Origin: an uncultured Collinsella sp.
GTDB taxonomy: Bacteria; Actinomycetota; Coriobacteriia; Coriobacteriales; Coriobacteriaceae
Reading direction: 5' to 3'
NCBI GenBank assembly: GCA_902482035.1
Contig: CABSYW010000053.1
Span: 1 to 5,312 of the forward strand
Length of the DNA: 5,312 bases
Part shown: positions 1-5,237 of the stretch, piece by piece
How positions within the stretch are numbered: the first letter of the stretch is position 1
Layout of the letters: every line of letters begins with the position of its first letter
Made by a program: the position numbers and the translations under genes
The notes under the pieces: generated by a model
Seen by the model: the letters and a program-made list of their open reading frames with translations, nothing else
Database searches by the model: none
What the model was told of the DNA's origin: nothing

Positions 1-47
1 CTACACCCTAGAGTTCGTCGGCAGCGTCAGATGTGTATAAGAGACAG
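1..47 (+). other. Illumina/Nextera adapter remnant (artefact, not genomic)
   Basis: Three library-construction pieces lie in order. Bases 1-6 (CTACAC) match the 3' end of the P5 primer. Bases 7-14 (CCTAGAGT) occupy the i5 index position and match the Nextera index I remember as S516. Bases 15-47 are the complete 33-base Nextera read-1 transposase adapter, ending in the 19-base Tn5 mosaic end AGATGTGTATAAGAGACAG (29-47). The exact order and lengths leave little doubt. Genomic sequence starts at 48. The presence of this stretch marks a contig end and means nothing upstream of 48 can be interpreted biologically, including any -35 element for the first gene. Confidence 0.98.
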
Positions 48-70
48 GTATCGGGGAGGGCGGGCTCCGT

Positions 71-76
71 TATAAT
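71..76 (+). promoter_or_regulatory. -10 box TATAAT of the UPF0371 gene promoter
   Basis: A perfect consensus -10 hexamer lies 39 bases upstream of the chosen start codon and would put transcription start near 82-84, giving a leader of about 33 bases. The -35 position at standard spacing (about 48-54, GTATCGG) falls right at the adapter junction and does not resemble TTGACA. It may be weak, or the real upstream DNA may be missing. Confidence 0.6.
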
Positions 77-104
77 CGCCTAGAACATTAAATGGAAACG
101 GGAC

Positions 105-109
105 GGGAG
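105..109 (+). promoter_or_regulatory. Ribosome-binding site GGGAG, decides the start at 116
   Basis: GGGAG lies six bases before ATG 116, a normal spacing. The in-frame ATG at 92, eight codons earlier, has only AT-rich sequence without a Shine-Dalgarno match upstream, and it would sit just a few bases into the transcript predicted from the TATAAT box. Confidence 0.75.
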
Positions 110-115
110 CCATAC

Positions 116-1597
116 ATGCGCCAGGGTTTCGACAACGCGAAGTATATCGAGCTGCAGGCTGCTCACATTAAGGAGCGCATCTCGCAGTTTGGTGGCAAGC
201 TCTATTTGGAGTTTGGCGGTAAGCTGTTCGATGACTATCATGCGAGCCGTGTGCTGCCGGGTTTTGAACCGGACAGCAAGTTCCGCATGCTCAAGAGCAT
301 CGCCGACGATGTCGAGGTTATCATCGCGATCAACGCGAACCACATCGAGAAAAACAAGGCTCGTGGTGACCTCGGCATTACCTATGACGAGGATGTGCTG
401 CGCCTGGTTGACCTGTTTCGCGGCAACGGCTTTGCTGTCGCGGCTGTGGTCATCACCCAGTACGCCGGCCAGCCCGCTGCCGATGTGTTCCGCAACCGCC
501 TGAACGCGCTCGGTATTCCCGCCAAGCTGCACTATCCCATCGAGGGGTATCCGCACGATGTCGATCTGATCGTGTCCGACGATGGCTACGGCAAGAACGA
601 GTTTGTCGAGACCACCCGACCGCTCGTCGTGGTCACTGCCCCCGGTCCTGGCTCGGGCAAGCTTGCCACCTGCCTGTCTCAGCTCTATCACGAGCACAAG
701 CATGGCACGGCCGCCGGCTATGCCAAGTTCGAGACCTTCCCTGTCTGGAATCTTCCTCTGACGCATCCGGTCAATATTGCCTACGAGGCCGCCACGGCTG
801 ACCTCGACGACGCCAATATCATCGATTCGTTCCACCTTGAGGCCTACAACAAGACCACGGTCAACTACAACCGCGACGTCGAGGCCTTCCCGGTAGTCCG
901 TGCCCTGATGGAAAAGATCCTGGGCAAGAGCCCCTACCAGAGCCCTACGGACATGGGCGTCAATATGGTCGGCTTTGCCATCACCGATGACGATGCCTGC
1001 CGCGACGCTTCCAAGATGGAGATCGTCCGCCGCTACTTTACCGCGGTCGAAAATGTGCGCCGTACCGGCGTGGGCGATGAGCAAGTCGACCGTCTCAAGA
1101 TTATTATGAAGAAAGCCGGCATCGATAAGAACTACTCACCGGCGCGCTCGGCGGCCCTCACCAGGGAGCAGCTGACGGGTGGTCCCGTGGGTGCCATGGT
1201 CATGCCCGATGGCTCCGTGGTGACCGGCAAGACTTCCACGCGCCTGGGCGCCGCGAGCTCGCTCATCATGAATGCACTTAAGCATGTCTCGGGCGTCGAC
1301 CTTGAGCTCGAGGTCATTAGCGATGAAGCGATCGAGCCCATCAGCAAGCTCAAGACGCATTTCCTGGGCAGCAAAAACCCGCGCCTCCACACCGACGAGA
1401 CGCTTATGGCGCTGTCGATCACCTCGGCCACGAGTGAGACGGCCGCTCGCGTCCTTTCGGGCCTGGAGCAGCTGCGCGGTTGCGATGCCTTCTTTAGCGT
1501 GATTATCTCGCCGACGGACGAGACGGTACTGCGCAAACTGGGTATCAACGTGTGCTGCGAGCCCAAGTTTGAGCGCCGCGGTTTCTTCCATCGCTAA
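116..1597 (+). CDS. UPF0371 / DUF1846 family protein
   Basis: A 493-residue soluble protein, close to the usual family length of about 495. Recognised from family-typical stretches: an N-terminus of the type GFDNAKYIELQ, then KLYLEFGGKLFDDYHASRVL, INANHIEKNKARGDLGI, VVITQY near residue 110, NLPLTHPVNIAYEAATADLD, SPTDMGVNMVGF, and a C-terminus ending FERRGFFHR. The glycine-rich segment TAPGPGSGKLATC (residues 174-186) looks like a phosphate-binding loop but lacks the first glycine of a strict Walker A motif, so nucleotide binding is only a suggestion. No signal peptide or membrane segment is evident. The family occurs in Firmicutes and Actinobacteria and its biochemical function is not known to me. 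ATG 116 is preferred over ATG 92 because of its ribosome-binding site and the fit to family N-termini. It appears monocistronic: own -10 box, strong terminator 35 bases after the stop. The frame is intact. Confidence 0.93.
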   Translation: MRQGFDNAKYIELQAAHIKERISQFGGKLYLEFGGKLFDDYHASRVLPGFEPDSKFRMLKSIADDVEVIIAINANHIEKNKARGDLGITYDEDVLRLVDLFRGNGFAVAAVVITQYAGQPAADVFRNRLNALGIPAKLHYPIEGYPHDVDLIVSDDGYGKNEFVETTRPLVVVTAPGPGSGKLATCLSQLYHEHKHGTAAGYAKFETFPVWNLPLTHPVNIAYEAATADLDDANIIDSFHLEAYNKTTVNYNRDVEAFPVVRALMEKILGKSPYQSPTDMGVNMVGFAITDDDACRDASKMEIVRRYFTAVENVRRTGVGDEQVDRLKIIMKKAGIDKNYSPARSAALTREQLTGGPVGAMVMPDGSVVTGKTSTRLGAASSLIMNALKHVSGVDLELEVISDEAIEPISKLKTHFLGSKNPRLHTDETLMALSITSATSETAARVLSGLEQLRGCDAFFSVIISPTDETVLRKLGINVCCEPKFERRGFFHR

Positions 1598-1631
1598 GTT
1601 TGAAGCACCGCGGTAATTGCATTGCATTTTG

Positions 1632-1664
1632 GCCGTATCGGGTTAGCGCCCGGTACGGCTTTTT
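1632..1664 (+). terminator. Intrinsic terminator after the UPF0371 gene
   Basis: An 11-bp stem pairs 1632-1642 (GCCGTATCGGG) with 1649-1659 (CCCGGTACGGC), with a single G-U pair and a six-base loop TTAGCG, followed directly by TTTTT (1660-1664). Its strength and position, 35 bases after the stop codon, make it a clear transcript end for the first gene. Confidence 0.93.
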
Positions 1665-1730
1665 GATCAATAAAGCGCCTATTTCGGCGAAAAATAGCTG
1701 TTTACCTGCCTAGAAACAATTTGAGCGGTA

Positions 1731-1736
1731 TACAAT
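1731..1736 (+). promoter_or_regulatory. Probable -10 box TACAAT for the winged-helix gene
   Basis: TATACAAT (1729-1736) contains a 5-of-6 match to the -10 consensus in the AT-richer gap between the upstream terminator and the next gene. No good -35 hexamer stands at 16-18 bases spacing, so the promoter would be weak or activator-dependent. About 40 bases upstream, TTTCG-G-CGAAA (1682-1692) is a short palindrome that could be an operator. Predicted transcription start is near 1743, giving a leader of about 110 bases. Confidence 0.45.
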
Positions 1737-1750
1737 AACCGTAACTGTTT

Positions 1751-1820
1751 CATCCTTAGCGGGATGCCGCATGATGGATATTACCTGCCATCGTGAGGTG
1801 TGTCGGTCGCGCACGGCGCG
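1751..1820 (+). promoter_or_regulatory. Leader with three consecutive small hairpins
   Basis: Three local stems follow each other in the untranslated leader. The first pairs 1751-1755 CATCC with 1762-1766 GGATG. The second pairs 1770-1777 CATGATGG with 1788-1795 CCATCGTG (8 bp, one G-U, ten-base loop). The third pairs 1808-1812 CGCGC with 1816-1820 GCGCG. None is followed by a T run, so this is not a terminator-type attenuator. I do not recognise a known riboswitch or protein-binding leader. Short stems in GC-rich DNA can occur by chance. Confidence 0.3.
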
Positions 1821-1842
1821 TTAGATGCTCGTGCTCGGTTTG

Positions 1843-1848
1843 AGGAGG
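1843..1848 (+). promoter_or_regulatory. Strong ribosome-binding site AGGAGG, decides the start at 1854
   Basis: A full AGGAGG lies five bases before ATG 1854. The reading frame stays open upstream to GTG 1800, but that codon has no comparable site, and the 18 extra residues would place AGGAGG inside the coding region. Confidence 0.88.
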
Positions 1849-1853
1849 CTGCT

Positions 1854-2192
1854 ATGGCGGGCAAGGGTCGTGCGAGTGTCAACGATATGAAGCGTGTCGA
1901 GGTGCTGGTGTTGATGGAGATCGACCGGCAAACCGAAGACAATGGCGGGCCGTATGGTTTCTCGCGCAAAACGCTTGCCGAGCGCGTGGGGGTTTCGCCG
2001 TATCGTGCCCGCGCCGCAATCGATCGCTTGGATTCCGAAGGCATGATTGATGTCGTCTCGCGTTATAGCGACGACGGCGGTCAGCTTGCAAATGGCATTT
2101 GCCTCACCGAACGTGGCGAGTGGTATCTTGAGGGCGTCCGTACCGGCATGCTCGTTCAAGAAATGCTTGAGGACGAGGTTGCTGATCGATAG
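1854..2192 (+). CDS. Small winged helix-turn-helix DNA-binding protein
   Basis: A 112-residue protein with the profile of a MarR/PadR-like winged helix. Residues 11-29 form a first amphipathic helix. Residues 37-61 (FSRKTLAERVGV, then SPYRARAAIDRLDSEG) form the helix-turn-helix: support helix, turn at GVSPY, arginine-rich recognition helix. Residues 64-86 form the wing, containing a glycine-rich turn (DDGGQL) and the LTERG end typical of such domains. Residues 87-108 are a last helix, possibly for dimerisation. There is no ligand-binding or catalytic domain. The start is fixed by AGGAGG. It is flanked by terminators on both sides, hence a one-gene unit. It lies upstream of pyrG but nothing shows that it regulates pyrG; autoregulation is equally possible. 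I cannot assign it to a named regulator. Codon use resembles its neighbours, so there is no sign of recent transfer. Confidence 0.85.
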   Translation: MAGKGRASVNDMKRVEVLVLMEIDRQTEDNGGPYGFSRKTLAERVGVSPYRARAAIDRLDSEGMIDVVSRYSDDGGQLANGICLTERGEWYLEGVRTGMLVQEMLEDEVADR

Positions 2193-2216
2193 CAGCATGT
2201 AACCCTTGCCATAGCG

Positions 2217-2249
2217 ACGCCGCCCGGTTTCCCAGGCGGCGTTTTGTTT
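2217..2249 (+). terminator. Intrinsic terminator after the winged-helix gene
   Basis: CGCCGCC (2218-2224) pairs with GGCGGCG (2235-2241), extended by an outer A-T pair (2217/2242) and, past a C-A mismatch, two inner G-C pairs. It is followed by TTTTGTTT (2242-2249). It sits 25 bases after the stop codon and separates this gene from pyrG. Confidence 0.9.
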
Positions 2250-2251
2250 CA

Positions 2252-2272
2252 AGATTGAGAAATGCAATCTCA
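2252..2272. repeat. Inverted repeat upstream of the pyrG promoter, possible operator
   Basis: AGATTG (2252-2257) and CAATCT (2265-2270) are perfect inverted arms separated by seven bases. A second overlapping pair, TGAGA (2256-2260) and TCTCA (2268-2272), shares almost the same centre. The element sits about 40-60 bases upstream of the putative pyrG -10 box, a place where a regulator could bind. No known operator is recognised. Confidence 0.3.
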
Positions 2273-2283
2273 CGCGAGAAAAA

Positions 2284-2315
2284 TTGCGAACGGTCCGCGG
2301 CGCGAGTATTACAAT
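2284..2315 (+). promoter_or_regulatory. Putative pyrG promoter
   Basis: TTGCGA (2284-2289) resembles a -35 box. Downstream, TATTACAAT (2307-2315) offers two overlapping -10 choices: TATTAC (2307-2312) at the ideal 17-base spacing but only a 4-of-6 match, or TACAAT (2310-2315), a 5-of-6 match at a long 20-base spacing. If TACAAT is used, transcription starts around 2321-2323, at CCC. The general location is well supported because a terminator lies just upstream and pyrG just downstream; the exact boxes are uncertain. Confidence 0.5.
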
Positions 2316-2320
2316 GAAGA

Positions 2321-2352
2321 CCCGTAAGATGTGGATAAACAACTTCTACGGG
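2321..2352 (+). promoter_or_regulatory. 5'-end hairpin in the pyrG leader
   Basis: CCCGTA (2321-2326) pairs perfectly with TACGGG (2347-2352). Past an A-C mismatch, a G-U and an A-U pair can add to the stem, leaving a large loop. The right arm ends six bases before the likely Shine-Dalgarno AGG (2359-2361). No T run follows, so it is not an intrinsic terminator, unlike the pyrG attenuator of Bacillus. With the TACAAT -10 box, the left arm would be the very 5' end of the transcript. Confidence 0.4.
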
Positions 2353-2370
2353 AAGCGCAGGTAACTCAAT

Positions 2371-4032
2371 ATGACCAAGCATGTGTTCGTAACCGGTGGC
2401 GTGGTTTCGTCTCTGGGCAAGGGTATCACCGCGGCCTCGCTGGGCCGTCTGCTCAAGTCGCGTGGCTACAAAGTAACGATGCAGAAGGCCGATCCGTATC
2501 TGAACGTCGACCCCGGTACCATGAGCCCCTTCCAGCATGGTGAGGTCTTCGTTACCGAGGATGGTTACGAGTCCGACCTGGACCTGGGTCATTACGAGCG
2601 CTTTATTGATGAGAACCTGACCCGCGATTCCAACTTTACGACCGGCGCCATCTATAAGAGCTTGATCGCCCGCGAGCGTCGCGGCGACTTTTTGGGCGGT
2701 ACCGTGCAGGTGATTCCTCACGTCACCAATGCCATTAAGGACAAGTTCCGCCGCATCGAGGAGCAGACCGGCTCCGATGTAGTCATCACCGAGCTGGGCG
2801 GCACGATCGGCGACATCGAGTCCCAACCGTTTGTCGAGGCCATCCGTCAGTACCGCAAGGAGGCCGGCCCCGAGAACGTCTGCTACATCCACGTGTCGCT
2901 CGTTCCCTATATCGCCGCCGCCCACGAGGTCAAGACCAAGCCCACGCAGCATTCCGTCAAGGAGCTCCGCAGCTTTGGCATCCAGCCCGATATCATCGTG
3001 CTGCGCTCCGACCACCATATCGATGACGCTATCCGCGGAAAGATCGCAAGCTTCTGCGACGTCGACACCGATTGCGTCTTTACCAACGAGGACTGCGCGA
3101 GCATTTACGATGTTCCGCAGCTGCTTGCCGAGCAGGACTTTGACCTGCGCATTTGCGAGCGCCTGGGTCTGGATCCGCGTGAGCGCGACATGAGCGAGTG
3201 GAACGAGTTCCTGCGCAAACAGAATCACGCCAACCATCACGCCGACAAGGTGAAGATCGCCGTCGTGGGTAAGTACACGCAGCTGCCCGATGCGTACCTG
3301 TCGGTTATCGAGGCCCTGCACCATGCGGGCGTCTTCTACGATCGCCATGTGGACGTCCAGCTGGTCGACGGCGAGAGCCTCGACGAGCAGAATGTCTCCG
3401 AGGTTCTGGGCGACGCCTCGGGCATCCTGGTTCCCGGCGGCTTTGGCAAGCGCGCCCTGGAGGGCAAGATCCTCGCGGCCGAGTTTGCCCGTGAGCACAA
3501 GATTCCGTATCTGGGCATTTGCCTGGGTATGCAGGTCGCCGTGTGCGAGTTTGCCCGCAATGTCGTTGGCCTTGCCGGTGCCAGCTCCTCCGAGTTTGAT
3601 CCGGACGGCCCGTATGGCGTCATCGATCTGATGAGCTCGCAGGAGGACGTGACCGAGAAGGGCGGCACCATGCGCCTGGGTGCCTATCCGTGCAAGCTCG
3701 CCGCCGATACTCTTGCTCGCGAGGCATATGGCGAGGAACTCGTCTACGAGCGTCACCGTCACCGCTTTGAGTTCAACAACGCCTTCCGCGACCAGCTCGA
3801 GGACGCCGGTTTGGTTATCTCGGGTCTGTCGCCCGACGAGCGCCTGGTCGAGATGGTCGAGCTGCCGCGCGACGTGCATCCGTGGTATGTGGCAACCCAG
3901 GCTCATCCCGAGTTCAAGAGCCGCCCGACCAACCCGCAGCCGCTGTTCCGCGAGTTCGTGCGCGCTTCGATCGGCCAGCACGAGGGTGTCGACCGTCTGC
4001 AGGTGACGCCCATGAACCTCGCTACGGACTAA
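2371..4032 (+). CDS. pyrG: CTP synthase (glutamine-hydrolysing)
   Basis: A 553-residue cytosolic enzyme that converts UTP, ATP and glutamine to CTP, the last step of de novo pyrimidine nucleotide synthesis. Length matches the family (E. coli 545). The N-terminal amidoligase domain (about 1-270) has the P-loop GGVVSSLGKG (9-18, K17), the acidic metal-site residues D71 and E141 (in GGTIGDIES context), and the UTP/CTP-binding segment KTKPTQ (188-193). The C-terminal class I glutamine amidotransferase domain (about 294-540) has the oxyanion strand PGGFG (355-359), nucleophile C384 in GICLGMQ, and H512/E514 in HPEF, completing the triad. All key residues are present. The start MTKHVFVTGG fits the family; its Shine-Dalgarno is modest (AGG, nine bases upstream). 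A short non-conserved tail follows the amidotransferase. xerD begins two bases after the stop. Regulation may involve the leader hairpin upstream. Confidence 0.99.
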   Translation: MTKHVFVTGGVVSSLGKGITAASLGRLLKSRGYKVTMQKADPYLNVDPGTMSPFQHGEVFVTEDGYESDLDLGHYERFIDENLTRDSNFTTGAIYKSLIARERRGDFLGGTVQVIPHVTNAIKDKFRRIEEQTGSDVVITELGGTIGDIESQPFVEAIRQYRKEAGPENVCYIHVSLVPYIAAAHEVKTKPTQHSVKELRSFGIQPDIIVLRSDHHIDDAIRGKIASFCDVDTDCVFTNEDCASIYDVPQLLAEQDFDLRICERLGLDPRERDMSEWNEFLRKQNHANHHADKVKIAVVGKYTQLPDAYLSVIEALHHAGVFYDRHVDVQLVDGESLDEQNVSEVLGDASGILVPGGFGKRALEGKILAAEFAREHKIPYLGICLGMQVAVCEFARNVVGLAGASSSEFDPDGPYGVIDLMSSQEDVTEKGGTMRLGAYPCKLAADTLAREAYGEELVYERHRHRFEFNNAFRDQLEDAGLVISGLSPDERLVEMVELPRDVHPWYVATQAHPEFKSRPTNPQPLFREFVRASIGQHEGVDRLQVTPMNLATD

Positions 4033-4034
4033 GG

Positions 4035-4976
4035 GTGCCGGCGAACCAGGAACATACCGAAGCTACTCCCTCGTCGCTCGCCGTGGCGGCGGGGGAGTAT
4101 CTCGATTACCTCGCGGTCGAGCGGGGCTTGGCGCGCAACACGATTGTGGCCTATCGTCGTGACCTGACGACGTACTGCGCCTATCTGGAGCGGGCGGGTA
4201 TTGTGTCTTTTGAAGAGGTGACCCGTCAGGTCGTGGAGGGCTTTGTCGCCGATCGCCGCGACGGAGGCTATTCCGACGCCTCGGTGGAGCGCGCGCTTGC
4301 TGCCGTGAAGGGCCTGCATGCCTTTTTGGTGCGCGATGGGGCCGTGGCCCAAAACCCGACGGCGGCGTTGCGCCTGCCTAAAAAGGCTGAGCGTTTGCCG
4401 GAGTATCTATCGGTGGAGGATGTCTCGGCGCTGCTCGATCAAGACTTTCCCGAGGGCGAGATGGGACTGCGCGACCATGCCATCTTGGAAGTGCTCTACG
4501 GATGCGGTTTGCGTGTGAGTGAGCTGGTTGGGCTCGATGTGGGCGATATCCATATTGACGATGGCTTTGTACTCGTTCGCGGTAAGGGCTCAAAGGAACG
4601 CCTGTCCCCACTGGTGGGAAGCGCGGCGCGAGCTCTGACGCTCTATGTAACTGAGGGACGTTCTCGCTTGGCGGCCCATGCCCGCGGAACCGAGACCTCG
4701 GCGGTCTTTTTAAATAAGAACGGACGTCGCCTGTCGCGCCAGGCCGTGCATGCGATATGCGAGCGGTATGGGCGTCAGGTGGGGCTGGTGGGGCTCCATC
4801 CCCATACGCTGCGTCACTCCTTTGCCACCCATATGCTTGCGGGCGGCGCAGACCTCCGTGTGCTACAGGAGATCTTGGGACATGCCGATATATCGACCAC
4901 GCAGGTCTACACGCATGTCGATCGTACGCAACTGACCGAGGTTTATTTGGCGGCGCACCCGCTGGCACATCGTTAA
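4035..4976 (+). CDS. xerD: Tyrosine site-specific recombinase, XerD type
   Basis: A 313-residue recombinase (family about 300) that, with a partner Xer protein, would cut and rejoin DNA at dif to resolve chromosome dimers. After about 12 extra residues comes a SAM-like core-binding domain (about 14-105, with RNTIVAYRRDL), then the catalytic domain. All six active-site residues are visible: R160 (GLRVSELVGL), K184 (RGKGSKERL), H257 and R260 (HTLRHSFATH), H283 (LGHADIS) and nucleophile Y292 (TTQVYTHV). Their spacing matches E. coli XerD within one residue. The C-terminus (VYLAAHPLAHR) resembles the XerD/XerC tail. GTG 4035 is chosen because it follows the pyrG TAA by two bases. The frame is open further upstream, but only over pyrG. 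The ribosome-binding site is weak (GGA, six bases upstream), consistent with translational coupling. XerD rather than XerC or a phage integrase is supported by the motifs and pyrG linkage; no att site or phage gene is seen. Confidence 0.93.
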   Translation: MPANQEHTEATPSSLAVAAGEYLDYLAVERGLARNTIVAYRRDLTTYCAYLERAGIVSFEEVTRQVVEGFVADRRDGGYSDASVERALAAVKGLHAFLVRDGAVAQNPTAALRLPKKAERLPEYLSVEDVSALLDQDFPEGEMGLRDHAILEVLYGCGLRVSELVGLDVGDIHIDDGFVLVRGKGSKERLSPLVGSAARALTLYVTEGRSRLAAHARGTETSAVFLNKNGRRLSRQAVHAICERYGRQVGLVGLHPHTLRHSFATHMLAGGADLRVLQEILGHADISTTQVYTHVDRTQLTEVYLAAHPLAHR

Positions 4977-5009
4977 CACATCGCTGACCTGCATATTTAT
5001 AGGTATTTG

Positions 5010-5073
5010 GGGACGGGCTCCAGATTGCCGCGGCGTGCTTTTGCGCGCGCATGGGCAATCTGGGGCCCGTCCC
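5010..5073. repeat. REP/REPIN-like long palindrome
   Basis: Bases 5010-5029 pair with 5054-5073 as a 20-bp stem, with 19 Watson-Crick pairs and one G-U (5019/5064). The arms run GGGACGGGCTCCAGATTGCC against GGCAATCTGGGGCCCGTCCC, with one more G at 5009. The 24-base loop contains an inner stem GCGTGC/GCGCGC (5033-5038/5043-5048) around TTTT. Ends of the GGGGACGGG type are, from memory, typical of dispersed palindromic repeats mobilised by REP-associated tyrosine transposases (Y1_Tnp). That link is inference; a copy elsewhere in the genome would be needed. No transposase is in the window. Confidence 0.55.
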
Positions 5074-5079
5074 ATTTTT
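5010..5079 (+). terminator. Likely intrinsic terminator of the pyrG-xerD operon
   Basis: The 20-bp stem (5010-5029/5054-5073) is followed by ATTTTT (5074-5079), 33 bases after the xerD stop. No other terminator lies between xerD and the window end. The stem is longer than a typical terminator, so it may be a palindromic repeat that took over this role. The T run is present only on the + side, so it would act in one direction. Confidence 0.65.
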
Positions 5080-5171
5080 CGCCACTTGGCGTCGCGGTGG
5101 TGGGCCGCACGTGCCTTGGGTGGGGGAGTTTGGGGGCGATGTGAACGGCATGTAAAGGGACGTAAAAATCG

Positions 5172-5197
5172 CCTCAAGGTCAACTTGAAGGTTGAGG
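5172..5197. repeat. Operator-like inverted-repeat cluster
   Basis: CCTCAA (5172-5177) and TTGAGG (5192-5197) are perfect inverted arms 14 bases apart. Inside lies a second dyad, TCAAG (5174-5178) and CTTGA (5184-5188), with a five-base centre, and AAGGT occurs twice, 12 bases apart. The CTCAAG/CTTGA pattern recalls operators of MerR-family regulators, but no matching promoter with the long spacer typical of that family could be placed on either strand. Function is unknown. Confidence 0.25.
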
Positions 5198-5237
5198 TTC
5201 GCAGGTGTGGTTCTACAGGTGGCATCACGCCTTTGCT

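Noticed and set aside
29..47. Tn5 mosaic end as evidence of a transposon
   Set aside because: It is directly preceded by the Nextera adapter, i5 index and P5 tail, so it comes from library preparation.
92..115. Upstream in-frame ATG start for the UPF0371 gene
   Set aside because: There is no ribosome-binding site before 92, it lies only about nine bases after the predicted transcription start, and the residues added do not match the family N-terminus.
80..1084. Long open frame (about 334 codons) on the - strand opposite the UPF0371 gene
   Set aside because: It is a shadow of a conserved protein-coding gene, has no recognisable domain, and would cover the TATAAT box and ribosome-binding site of the real gene.
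1800..1853. GTG 1800 as start of the winged-helix gene
   Set aside because: ATG 1854 has a full AGGAGG at ideal spacing; the earlier GTG has no comparable site.
2252..2270. Shared GCAATCT between the pyrG upstream dyad and the REPIN-like arm (5055-5061)
   Set aside because: Seven bases are too short to claim common origin, and the flanking sequences do not match.
2104..3981. Long open frame (about 625 codons) on the - strand, antisense to pyrG
   Set aside because: It overlaps almost all of pyrG, which has every catalytic residue. The antisense translation is a repetitive Leu/Ala/Val/Gly/Asp mix with no recognisable domain, as expected from the codon bias of GC-rich DNA.
3882..4034. N-terminal extension of XerD over the end of pyrG
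   Set aside because: The frame is open there, but the residues are Pro/Arg-rich and unlike any Xer N-terminus, and pyrG coding explains the sequence.
4966..4987. Imperfect 11-bp tandem repeat CACATCGTTAA/CACATCGCTGA across the xerD stop
   Set aside because: There are only two short copies with two mismatches, probably a small slippage duplication without functional meaning.
5102..5136. G-quadruplex in the G-rich stretch
   Set aside because: There are four G runs, but the first loop is 13 bases long, so the fold is marginal. G-rich runs also fit local composition.
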